Below, one piece after another: positions 33,168 to 45,000 of a stretch of DNA of 64,000 bases. The notes below the pieces were generated by a model. It was not told the DNA's origin. It worked only from the letters and a program-made list of their open reading frames with translations, and made no database searches. Made by a program: the position numbers and the translations under genes. The stretch's first letter is position 1. Each line of letters begins with the position of its first letter. This stretch comes from Furcasterigmium furcatum (Eukaryota; Ascomycota; Sordariomycetes; Glomerellales; Plectosphaerellaceae), in assembly GCA_001599815.1 (NCBI GenBank), contig BCIA01000005.1:2645088-2709087 (forward strand), read 5' to 3'.

Positions 33168-35863
33168 GTCGGCAGAACCGCTAGATCTTATGTGTGGCAA
33201 TTCAAGAAAGCGATGCTCCGTCTTTTAGACCCTATTTTCCAATGGAACCTTAACGCCAACTTGTTAGCAGGCGGAGGCGTAGTGGCCCCGAAGGAACTCG
33301 GGAGTATTCCTGGTGGCACTCAACTCTACGGCGTGTGGCGCACTCTCGCCGGAGGCATGATCGGGAGGGCTTTATCCCGCCACTTGGACGCCGAACAAGA
33401 TACAAGCTGCAGTTATTCAGATAGAGCACACGGTCGCAGCAGGGATGTGGTAGGCGTTGTCTGAGTGCAGCAACCTGAGGATGCATGGTGACGAAATGGG
33501 AAGTACATGTGCTTGGACTAGGTTGTCCGTACGAGCAGAAGTCCAGGCACTGACTGGCAGGACACTTGTTCTCTCGATTGTTCTGTCGGACATTTGGCTA
33601 GCAGCGCAGCTTACGATCATCAAGTATCGCTTCTGCACTCCAGATATTGTTCCGGCACGCCTAACGATCCCGTCTGATGCGGCTTGTTCTGCCGGCTCGG
33701 CTATAGCAATTTGCCCTTCCCATCAACGTGCAGGGTTTGGCCGAACGTACATACAGTACAGTGTAGCGTAGGTAACGGATGATGGAGATCCATGGATCTG
33801 CAGGCCGCCTGCAGAGTTCATGTATGTACGACATGTTTTTTTTGGCAGGGGGTTCCACACAAACTGCCACCTTTAGGCCGGACACAAAATAGCGACGAGA
33901 CTCGAGAGATTCGAGATTGACGACAGGTAGGGAGGGCCAAACAAAGAAAGCGACGGGCACCTCAGACAAAGGGTGGTGGGTGCAGCAATCCAGGGGTTCT
34001 GGCCGCGGGAAATAGCGGACCCCGGGCCCCCTTTAATTTATATTCCAGCAGGCTGGACGACGCGGCGTGTGCCTTCCCGCCGCGGCTGGCAGTGTTCTCG
34101 AAGGAACAAGATTGGGGGTGGGCGCGGCACGGGCCAACTCGCCCTAGTTTGGCGCACGGGCCCAAGCGGAGCTGTTTTCGCGTTTGGTGCCTCTCGGCGG
34201 GAGAAGTTTGAAACTGGCCTCGCCATTCATTTTCCTTAGAATTTGATGTTTGGGCTGTGAGTCTGTGAGTCTGTGAGTCTGTGAGCCTGCGAGTGACTGG
34301 CGTTTGGGCACGCTTCCTGTCGCGTCAGATCAGCTGCGCTCGATTTGTAAGGAAATGTTTGGCGGATGCGTGGGATGCCCGACGAGGCGATGAATGGCCA
34401 CATCATAGATCCTTGACGGGGCTCGCGCGTCCTCGAGGCGTGGTGGTTGCTTGGGCGTGGGGCAACAGCACATTCTCTCTTGCTGTCTCCCCCAAGTTTG
34501 CCTCGCCACGCACCGCAAAACACAAAGATACAAGTACTACACGCCCATTGACAGAGAACTTCTGTCAGTAGGCCGTATGTAAATGAGTCGCAGTGACTGA
34601 GAAAGACGCGGGGCGGGTGAGGCCAATTGGCTTGGCAGCAAATGACTCGAGAGGGCTGATTGATGAGTGTGGCTTGTGGTTGTCACATCGTACCTCCCAG
34701 GGTACGTACTACCTCCTCTGTATTGTGCCCGTCGTTTGTTGTCTGCGTCCGAGGCCACGTCGGACCACTTGTTGCTTGATTGATTACTGTCGGGCATATG
34801 CGATTCTCCCCGCGGCGCCGGGACACCGGAAGGCGATAGAAGTTGTTGGAGAAAAAGAGAATGGCTCTCGTGCAGCGATAGGTATTGTATGGGTACCCCA
34901 AGCAACCAAGTTGGGATCCGTGATTCAAGGCTTTGCGACGACGGCAAAGCCAAATGTTGAATTGTTTGGGCATGTGCCTCTGGCGTCCCTCCTGTCTGCC
35001 TGCTCGACTTCAGATGGGGGAATAAATTAACGGCAGCTCTGGCGACTGATTCGGGCCTAGCGTCTTCGGGTCCGTCGAAATTACACACTGTAAAAAGCCA
35101 AGGGATTTCCCACATATTATACAGTGCCGAGCCGACAAAGGGCACGGACCATCCCCCGACACGAAAAAAAGAGAAGAGGGAAAGAACGGGTGCTCTCGCA
35201 GTTTCACTGGTGAACCCCCCAGCAAGGTTGCCTGCCACTCCTGCCCAGAAACCTTCGGGGCACCACCGTCACTGTCCTCTTATTTCGGACGTACCTAGGG
35301 ACAGACGGGGCTCCACGCACACACCCCAGTCGTCCCAGTCGAGTGTCCCCCGTCCACGCCCCCCGGCAAAGCCCATATCATCTCCTCACCCAAAAATTTT
35401 TGGACTCCCTCCCAAAATCTTCCTCATCCATCAACCATCCATCCAAAACTTGGCCGCCGTGCAGGATTTCCTTTGCCTGGCCATCTCCTCTTTCTTGTGG
35501 AATAATTTTCCCTTTTCGCAAGACATAACCCCTCCGCCGTTCATCGGATTCTTCTACCCAACAGAAGATCCTTCGAGCGACTGATCCCTGATCGCACGTG
35601 TGGCAGCTGCGATTTTCCACTCCTTCTCCCGCGAGAAACACGTCTCCCAGCCCGAGTCAACGGCCTCGTACACATCGCGCGACGACAGATTCCACCTTGC
35701 GTCTGTCCTTCTTTAATACATTCCGCAGCCTTCCGCCAGTCCTTCTTTCGAGTCATTTCTGCGACGAAAAGCACTTTTTGCGCCTCTTCGAATCCGCGAT
35801 TCGAGACCCATCGCCCTCCCGAGAAGCATCTCCGACGTCTGCCATCACTCCTCGCGACCACTT
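33168..35863. other. 2.7-kb intergenic region with eIF4G promoter and leader
   Basis: No gene supported. It contains an 8-bp tandem repeat (34255-34296) and, from about 35280, a C/T-rich tract typical of a fungal leader that runs to the eIF4G ATG. A stop-free minus-strand frame at 34537-35238 lacks a good ATG or any domain. Confidence 0.45.
34255..34296. repeat. 8-bp tandem repeat, unit GTCTGTGA, about five copies
   Basis: Three perfect units at 34261-34284 are flanked by partial or one-off copies (CTGTGA, GCCTGCGA, GTGA). It is a simple minisatellite in non-coding DNA. Confidence 0.85.
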
Positions 35864-38800
35864 ATGACTTCGCCTGCCAACCCTCAGATCCCCCAGGCGC
35901 CGAACTCTTCCGCTGCTGCTCCCTCGTATGCCTCCGCTGCTGGAGCATCCAAGAAGCCAGCCTCGACGCCCCTGATCGCCGCGGGCTCCAACCCTTCCCC
36001 CCCCGTGGTTGTTGGCGGCTCCTCCGCGCAACATGCAAAGTCTTCCGGACCTTCTCCTGTGAATGGACGTCCGGCTATAACTCCCGCTATACCTGCTGCT
36101 GCTCAAGTCGCCCACGGCTCGAGCACCACCCCCAACAACACCAACAAAACCATGAACGGTGCCACCGCCGATCACAGCCGCAAGAGCTCCGTCACCATCA
36201 GCGCCAACGGCCCCAACAACCTCAGCGCCAACGGTGGTGCTTCTTCCGGTGCCTCTAAGGGCATCAAGTTTGGCTTCGAGAGCTCCCCAGCCATCGCCCA
36301 CAGCACCCCTTCCGCCATGGCTTCGAACCCCATCAACATCCCCGGTGGCAACGCCGGTGCTCAGAACCAGGGCGTCCCCTCCCCCGCCCACTCGCCCTCC
36401 CCGATTCCTCAGCCTTCTGCCAGCGGCGGTCGCCCTCCCTCGGGCATGTCTCAGCAGAACACCCAGATGACCTTCGGCAGTCTTGGAAGCGATGGCGATG
36501 TGAGTAGAGAAAGTCCCGCCCCATTTTGTGCAGCTAAGAAATTACTGACACGCTTGTCTAGCGCCACATGAGACAGGGCTCTGTTCCTCCCCAGAATCCC
36601 GCCGCACTCGCCTCTCAACCCGGCGCGCACATCCGCCGCGAGTCTGCTGTTTCCCAGCACAGCGACATGAGCGGCGCAGGTGGCAACCGACCCAACTTCA
36701 ACCACCAAGGTGGTCGTGGTCGTGGTGGTCCCGGATTCAACCCCCAGCACCCCCCGCCCTACAACAACAACAATAACGCCAACATGGGCTTCCCCCCTGC
36801 CTTCGCCCATCAGCACCAGCACCAGGGCGGTCGCGGTCGCGGTGGTCCCAACATGCCGCCGGCCTTCCAGCCCGGACGGCCCATGTCCGGCTATCCCAAC
36901 TCACCTGGCCCCGGCCGCAGCCCGGCCCTGGCCAACGCCCAACTCGGCCAACACTCTCAGCCTGGCACCCCGAACATGCCCCATATCCATCCGGCCCCGA
37001 TGCAGACTCCTCCTCAGTTCCACTATTCGGCACCGGCTATGCCGCCCCAACACGCACAAGTACATCCTCCCTTTCCTTCGCAAAGTTTGCACAGTTCTTT
37101 TAGGCAGGGCAAGAAGAAGTTTGGCCGCCGAAGCTCCGATCGCAGTTCGGGTGGACAGCGGTTTGAAGAGCCACCATTCAAGTCTGGATTTCCGCAGCAA
37201 CGACATCTCACTAGGCGTGGCGACACGCACTGTGGAAATCCATCCTTGGGCGCTCCAGACCAACGTTTTCCCGGAATGCATCCAGCCCAGGCAATCGATC
37301 GTCGTTTCCCGGAAGCGAAGGTCGCAAACTGGACTGCTCAGCTACCTCCTCTTCTGTCTTCTCTATCTGCCCACACCCCCATTGATCTCCGTCCCGGCAC
37401 AGGGAATTTCGAACGTTTGGAACAAATGCTGACGCAACAGAAGCAGTACGGATACAACTCTTTCGCCCCGTCGTACGACCCCAGACAGCAGTTCGTTCCG
37501 CCCTACATGACCCAGGGTCCCGGTGGCTCGCCTGGAGCACACTACCAGCCCGCTCCTTTTGCGGCGCCGTCCTTCCACAACCCGGCTGCCCAGCCGATGT
37601 CCCGAACTTCCTCGCACTCTGACCGTCCCCCTTCTAGCACCGGACAAACTAACCAGGCCCCCGTTGTCGTTTCTGGATCGCAGCAGAATGGCCAGCAGAA
37701 GGCTGGTCTCGGATCCAATTTCCGCCCGCCCAAGAAGAGCGCTGCCATCATCATCAAGAACCCTCTGGGCGAGGCTCTGGACTTCTCCAGCATGAAGACC
37801 CCCGCCTCTCCGTCGCCAAGCATCCAGCAGTCCAAGACGCCGCCTGTCGCCACCTCGACGCCCCCTCCTGCCCAGAAGCCCACGACTGCCGCCACACATG
37901 GCCGTAACGAAAGCCTGTCTGCCCCCAAGTCTGCTAAGGAGATTCAGGAGGAGCTCCGTGCTAAGATCATGGCTGCTGCCCACAGCGAGGAGAAGACTAA
38001 GGAAGAGGCTCCCGTAACTGCCCAGCCTGCCGAGGAGAAGGAGGAGGCTGAGTCCAAGCCCGCTGCCGAGCAGAAGGAAGAGGAGAAGGTTACCAAGGAG
38101 ACCGAGCCGGCCACCAAGACCATCGAACCCGAGCCCAAGAAAGAGGAGCCAGCTGCCGCCTCCAAGCCCGAAGAGCCTGTTGGCGAGACCGAAGACGAGA
38201 GGTTCGAGCGCGAGATCCGTGAGATGGAGGAGCTCGAGGCCCAGCGCGAGAAGGAAGCCGCCGAGTATGAAATCAAGAAGAAGGCTAGGCTCGAAGAGGA
38301 GAAGAAGCAGGAGGCTGCCAAGAAGGCTACCAGTGCCGCGGATGAGGACCGACAGCTCCGTGAGGCTGAGGCCGAAGCCGAACGTCTCGAGCTTGAGAAG
38401 GAAAAGAAGCGCGCCGAGGCTGAAGCTTCCGGTTCCAGCCAGTCGTTCGCTGATCTTCTGGCCAAGGCGAGGACTGGCGAGTCTGCCGAGCCCGAGGCTC
38501 CTCAGGTTAGCGAGGTCGCTGACAAGCTCGCCAACCTCAACATAGGCAAGGAGTCCAAGTCTCCCGCCACGGAGAAGCCGCGTGGCTCCAAGCCCCCTGC
38601 CCTCAACCTTGCTCCCCTCAACACCAAGCCCGTCGAGCCGCCTCAGCCCAGCGCTGCTCTCCAGTCGCTTCAGTCAGCCCGCTTCCTCACGGTCATGAAG
38701 CAGGACATGTACCCCACTGGCATCCAGTCGCCTAACCCTGCTCTGAACCCTGCGGTCGCTAAGAAGGGCAAGGCTTTCACGTACGATGCCCAGTTCCTGC

Positions 38801-40724
38801 TGCAATTCCAGAAGGTCTTCACTGAGCAGCCTTCTACGGAATTCCATCAGCAGGTCAAGTCCTTGATTGGCGATAACGATGGTTCCCGCTCGGCCAGCAC
38901 GCCTCGTCCCGGTAACAGCCGTCAGCCGTCCCGATCCGGTGCCTTCCCGCCCAGCCAGCCGAACATGGGTTCCTTCACCACCGCCAACGCCCGCGGCACC
39001 ACCTCTGCGGAGCGCTTCGCCAGGTCTAATGCCGCCATGGCCAACGGAATGCCCGCGCCAACGGGCGGTATGGGCTCCTTTGGACGTACCGGCAGCTTCC
39101 CCATGGGCGCGCCCATGTCTCGCAGCGCCTCCTCGGCCAATATGGGTGCCCCCAACTCCCCCCGTACTGGCAGCCGTCGTGGCCCAAGCAGGCGTGGTGG
39201 CGAGAGCGCCAAGGAAGCCCAAGCGGCCAAGACCATGCCCCTTACTGCGGGACAGGAGGTCAAGCCCATCGCGGTCTCTGCTACTGGTTGGAAGCCTTCG
39301 AGCATTGGCAAGGGCGCTTCCGCCGCCGCCGCTGCCCCGACTGGCAACATGGACCCTGAGATGGTCCAGCGAAAGGTCAAGGCAAACCTCAACAAGATGA
39401 CCCCCGAGAAGTTCGACAAGATTGCAGACCAAATTCTTACGATCGTCGCCCAGTCCAAGAATGAGTCGGATGGCCGCACTTTGAGGCAGGTCATTCAGCT
39501 CACCTTCGAGAAGGCTACCGACGAGGCTCACTGGGCATCCATGTACGCCAAGTTCTGCAAGCGCATGCTTGACACGATGAGCCCCGAGATCCGGGATGAA
39601 ACGCTCAAGGACAAGAACGGCGAGGTTGTTTGTGGAGGTGCCCTCTTCAGGAAGTACCTCCTCAACAGGTGCCAGGAGGAGTTCGAGCGCGGCTGGAAGA
39701 CCAACCTGCCGGAGAAGCCCGCCGAGGACGAGTCTGCCAAGCCCACCGCCGAAGCCGCCATGTTGTCGGATGAGTACTACATTGCGGCTGCCGCCAAGCG
39801 ACGTGGTCTGGGTCTCGTCCAGTTCATCGGCGAGCTGTACAAGCTCGGTATGCTCACGGAACGTATCATGCATGCTTGCGTTCAGAAGCTCGTCGACTAC
39901 GAGACCGTCCCCGAGGAAGCCGAGATCGAGTCTCTGTCCAAGCTTCTTCGGACCATTGGCGCCAACCTGGATGCCAACCCCAAGGGCAAGGGCGTAATGG
40001 ACGCTTACTTCGACCGCATCCAGGGCGTTGTCAACATGCCCGACTTGCCCAGCCGTCTCAAGTTCATGCTGATGGACATTATTGATCTGCGCAGGTCTGG
40101 CTGGAACACCAAGGAGGACAACAAGGGCCCCAAGACTCTTGATGAAGTCCGCGCTGAGGTAAGCCGTTGCGTACACTCCTATATTCGACAAATGCTAACC
40201 CTGTATCCCACAGGCCGAGGCAGCTGCCGCCGCAAAGGCTCAGGAGAACGCCCGAAGCAACCAGAGGGGAGGTCCTGGCCGCCCCAATATGGGTCGCGGC
40301 GATGCTCGTAGCTTCAGTCAGTACAACCAACAGCAGAACTCCAACCACGTCGGTATGGACGACCTCCGACGCCTCAAGGGTGCCACTAGCCGCGCCACCG
40401 GCGGTGCTGTTACACTTGGACCGACCTCGATGTTCTCTTCGCGAAGCAACAGCGGTCGTCGGTTGGGCCCTGGCGGTTCGCTGGGCCGCGCTGGCGAAGA
40501 CTCGGGTGCTTCATCGCGTACTGGCACTCCCCCCACCACTCACACCAATGCATTCAGGTAAGACCGCAGTGCCCTCCTTGTCTTCGAAACAATGACTGAC
40601 ATTTCATGGCAGCGCCCTCGCCAACCTGGATTCTGAGAACCCTGCCTCTCCTCCTTCCACCGCTGCTTCTCCCGCTCTCTCCAAAGCTGCTCCTGACAGC
40701 TCTGCGGCAGCGGAAAGCAAGTGA
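35864..40724 (+). CDS. eif4g: Translation initiation factor eIF4G
   Basis: Cap-complex scaffold, about 1435 aa, exons 35864-36499, 36562-37059, 37441-40158, 40214-40557 and 40613-40724. The Ser/Pro/Asn-rich N-terminus contains RGG-like GGRGRGGP motifs. A highly charged region of Lys/Glu coiled coil follows (KEAAEYEIKKKARLEEEKK). The eIF4E-binding motif is YDAQFLLQF. The MIF4G domain begins near MVQRKVKANLNKMTPEKFDKI and includes LRQVIQLTFEKATDEAHWASMY and QFIGELYKLGMLTERIMH. The C-terminal region is Arg/Gly- and Ser-rich. Segment 37060-37440 is stop-free and divisible by three but looks like an intron: it starts GTACAT, ends AAATGCTGACGCAACAG, and shows poorer codon bias. Translating through it would add 127 unusual basic residues (total 1562). 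Confidence 0.92.
37060..37440 (+). other. Probable 381-nt in-frame intron of eIF4G
   Basis: Donor AA|GTACAT, branch GCTGAC 11-16 nt from the CAACAG acceptor, phase 0 on both sides, no stop in frame. Splicing joins MPPQHAQ to KQYGYNSF. If retained, it encodes an Arg/Ser-rich insert unlike the flanking Pro/Gln/Tyr sequence. Confidence 0.6.
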
Positions 40725-42052
40725 TGAGGAGTCTAACCAGTATTTTCGTTATTCTACAACGATCGCATTCCCAGATAGACCAGGCGGGGCTGTTTTTGTG
40801 CATTTACACAGGTCAAAAACGTGGTGTCAAAAGTTTGTCAGGGTTTCCCTTTTTTTTTCGGCGGCTCATGATACCACATTCTCGACGAGTCGAGATAGAC
40901 GAGCCGTTTCGGACGACCGAAGCTGAGAGCAGGGGAGGTTCTTCCATCCGCATGGGAGACATCCGCATGGGAGACCAGGATTCTCCTTCAGCCCTTTTCT
41001 CATCCTTGTTGTCTGCGTTATTACTCGTTTTACACGATTCCATCCACGAGGGTGTTTCTTCACCGCGATCCTCGTCCGGATCGTGCGTCCACACCAAGGT
41101 TCTATCGGGGGGCTCTTCCGCATCGCACCCTCAAGGGTGTCACCGCGGAGAGTGCAAGGGAGCGCATCGACGTGTACGTGGGAGGTCATGCGTATGCTCC
41201 CAGGAAGGGGGGTTAGAGGAGACAAAAGCACACGCGGAGACTTTGGTCTGGGTGCATCTGAGACGACTCGCGCGGAACGGATGATTTGAGGAGGTTGTTT
41301 TTCGGCATCGAGTCGAGGTTTTCTTCTGGCCTCGGCGCAACGCTACCTCGCCACTGGCTGGCGTCTGAGTTCGCACCCGGGAGCTTGCTTGCTTCACACA
41401 ACGAAGGGGCCCGGTCCGACGTCATCGACTTTGTTGGGAAGTTGAAGGACAGAGAAGCGGCCCCTGGGGGACCTTGCCACCTCGAACGGCATCGTGGCCT
41501 GCTGGTCGCCAACAGCAGCACCGCGTTTGCTTCTCGGCACTGTGGGGAGGCCTCGGAGAAGGCATACCAGGAAGAGAAAGGGCCTAATTCCTTTTTTGTA
41601 CATGTACCTTTAATCGCTAGACCCGGCCAGTGGCAATCAACTTACAGTGGTTTAAAATATGTCTCTCTCTTGCGGTGCTGTTTGATCGAGAACCGTGCAT
41701 GCTGGCCAGGCGAGAGAATGGTCCAGGTCACGCATCCTTCCATCTACTAGATTCCCTTCATGCTACATGGGCTGCTCCAAAAGTATGCCAAGTTGAGAGG
41801 GGACGGTGAAACGGATGTTAAAATGGAGTAAGATTGAAAACCGAGAGAACAACTGTGATGCCCAGGCGACAGCCTCCAAAAGAAGACACATCCTAAAGAC
41901 TCCATACGCGCCGATGCCCTGTCGTCTGCTTCATTACCACACGAGAGTCCAATGGTCTCTCCAAACAAAGATGAACACGCTATCTGCAGTCTTCCCACGC
42001 CTCCCATGTCCCAGCCTAGCTAGCACCCGTCCACACCGGGACGGTGCCTCAT
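40725..42052. other. Convergent intergenic region between eif4g and pol1
   Basis: 3' flanks of two convergent genes. Open frames such as 41286-41750 start with non-ATG codons and have no recognisable domain. No gene seen. Confidence 0.5.
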
Positions 42053-45000
42053 TTACGCCGCGGCAGCAATCGCCTTCATGAACCCGAGCTTTGCGAAGAG
42101 CGTGTCCATGGCCACCCATTGTCGGCCGCACTTCTCGAGGTACTTGTCTACGGCGCCCTTGACGGTGCCGAACCGCACGCGGTTATGCTCCGCCAGCGCC
42201 AGGATGGACTCCTTCTCGTGCTGCGAGAGCTTCGCGGGTGTCTCCCCGCCAGCAGCCATCGCGTTCGGCGACGAAGCCCTGGCGCGCGCCTTGTCGACGT
42301 CCCAGAGCATAGCAAAGTAGACGAGCTGGTTGTAGATGGCCTTCTCCGAGTACTCGTAGCGCATGCGGCCGAGGCAGTCACGGGCGAGGCCCTTGGGGCC
42401 CAGGCAGCGCGTGCCGTAGACATTCATCTGGCGCGTGCGGATACCGCACGACGAGTCGTCACATACGAGCCAGCCCTCGTAGTACCGGGCCGTTTGGACG
42501 CGGATGGCGTGTTCGACTTGGGCCACGACGGAGAGGGTGGAGATGGTGGCACCGCACGATGCTTCACCGCACAGAACGCCCGAGGCAGACACCCGGGATG
42601 ACTGCGCGAAGAGGCCGTCAAAGGTGGAGGACTTCTTGCAGGCCCGGCAGCGGAGGGAGAGACGCGCGCAGTCAGCGAAGCGCACCTCGTCGGGGATCTG
42701 AGACTCGAGGGGGTGGATTTCGAGGTCCTTCTCGGCACCCTCGTCGTGTCTTCGTTGATTGTAGCGGCTGACGTCCAGGCCAAGACACTCGGCGAGCTGT
42801 GAGGTTGAAGTGCCAACAATGTTGGCACAAAGACGCTCCACAGGAGGGAAGATCTGCTTGCCAATATACCACTCAACGTCCACCTTGAGGTCAGAGTCCT
42901 TCTTGGTCACGTCGGCGGGAGCATAGGCACGCTTCGGCGCAGGATCTGAGCTCTGGCTGTCGCCAGTGATGATGTAGGAGATGACATCTCCCTTGCGAAC
43001 AGACTTGCCCCGAGCAAGATCTCGCAGGGCAACCTGGACCTGGGGCATGGAATCTCCATTCGGGTACTCCTTGGGACCCTTGCCGAGCTGGGTGAAGATG
43101 ATGTACTTCTGAGCGGGAATCGTCTGCTCGCGCATCTTGCCAGCGATTTCCCGGAGGTACTCGTGAATGTTCGAGATGGACACCTCCGTCTCCTCGCCGG
43201 AGAGGATCTCATTGAGGATCTTGGTGGATACCTCTTTAGACAGAGCACAGTACTCGCGACGCTTCATGTCCAGACCCTTGACCTCCATCTTCTCCTCGTA
43301 TTTGCCATCCTTCTCGACGAGGTTGACGGCGGCGTACTTCTTCTTGGCCTGAAGCAGAATGCGGCGGAAGACATTGTCAATGTCGATTTCGAGAAGACGG
43401 TACCGCTCATTGACCGCCTTTTTGAACTCATTGCCGACCTTGAAGGCATCTGCGACATTGTTGACGTTGGCATTGATCATGACAGAGTCCGTGTCGCCAT
43501 AAATGACCTGCAGGGACTTGCTCTCCGCCAGCTCCTTGGTGCTTCGAAGAATCTCGCGGCCCTTGAAAGTGGTGAGGATGGCAAGGGGTCTAGCGTAGAA
43601 GCGAGACTTGTCATAACCCAGGCAGCCGTACATGGAGTTGGCCGTGAGCTTCAGGGCAAGCTGCTTGATGTCCCAGGTGGCGAGCTGCTCGGAAGTGGCG
43701 TTCTTGTCCTTCATTAGGCTCTTCACCTGTCTTCGCCTGCTAACGAGAGTTGCGATGAGCTTGGGCAGGATACCCTGTTCTTGATTTTCTGGCACGGCGG
43801 GGACAGCATCATCGTCCTCCAACTGTGAATTAAAGTCAGTCCTAAGTCTCATTCAAGGCCAAGAAGGTGTGTCTCACCGAGGCGGTGCGGTCAACAGTCG
43901 TGAAGCAAATGTTGTACTCCTGGATAATCGAGGGATACAGGGAGTTGAAGTCCATGACGAGAACGAACTTGTCATAGAGACCCTTCTCAGGGTCGAAGAC
44001 AAGACCACCCTTGTACTTGTCCTTCTTCTTGTTCTCATCTCCATCTCCACGCTGTTCGTCTTTCCTACTGCGGAAGCTCTGCTTGTCGGGGACAATGTAC
44101 TTGTTGCGGTGGAACTCGTGAAGCAGAATGTACTCATTGCGCTCGGCACGCGTACCCATGAGTGTTCTTGCCCACGAGTTGCCAGCCAGGTTGGTCAAGA
44201 CTTTCGTCAAAGGCAGAAGTTGCACCTGGAGAGCCAGGGCGGCGATGAAATGCGTGTCTGCCTCGATGTGGGTGACGAAGTCCATCATGCCCTCCTTCGA
44301 CTGGGCGGCCATGGTCCTCAGAGGACCCTCGTTGTCGACACGGGGCTGGCTGCCAGGGAGGTACAGGCTGCACATCTCGGTCAAGCTCCAGGACTGACAC
44401 TTGTACATGGCAGACTTTCCGGCGTCGTTGGCCAGGTCGCAAAGCAGACGGCCAGCGATGATCTGCCTCTCCGCAAAGATGTTACCGCCGGTCTTGCCTA
44501 TGGATGGCGGCCACTGAGTGCGCTTGAGGCGACCAAGCTTCGACCACTGGTGAGTTTTCTTCTCGTGCAGTCGGTTCAGGAGAACGCTGTAGTCGACGCC
44601 TTCTAGCTGGTGACCGAGAATGACGTCGGGGTCGACGACATCGAGCTGGGCCAGGAAGAACATGAGAATCTCCGCCTCAGACTTGAAGGCTTTGATCAGA
44701 CCACGCTTCCTCTCGCGAGCCACAGTCTCAAAGCCAATAGGGAAGGCATTTCCGACTGGCCTTGTGAGAGTGAATGTTCGGCAAGGCAGCTTTTCGGCCG
44801 GCGTTGTGTCACTCAGAGACACATTCTCGTAAATTCGAGCGCTGATAGCAAGGACCTCCTGCTTGTTGTCCTTGGCATTGAACATTGTCCGGAGAGCCAC
44901 GCTCATCATGGTCAACGGAGGCGCATCGAGATTGTCGGACTCGCTGATGGGAGAAACCATGTTCGGATGCTCCACGAGGACCTCGAGCTTGCAGTGAGAC

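Noticed and set aside
34537..35238. 233-codon open frame on the minus strand between Aquarius and eIF4G
   Set aside because: It begins with a GTG, not ATG, has no domain or codon bias, and lies in the probable eIF4G promoter.
38674..40191. 505-codon open frame antisense to eIF4G
   Set aside because: Typical shadow of a strongly C-biased coding strand. The sense frame has clear MIF4G motifs, while the antisense frame has Gly/Leu-rich nonsense-like sequence.
41286..41750. 154-codon open frame between eif4g and pol1
   Set aside because: The start codon is TTG, there is no recognisable domain, and it sits in convergent 3' flanks.
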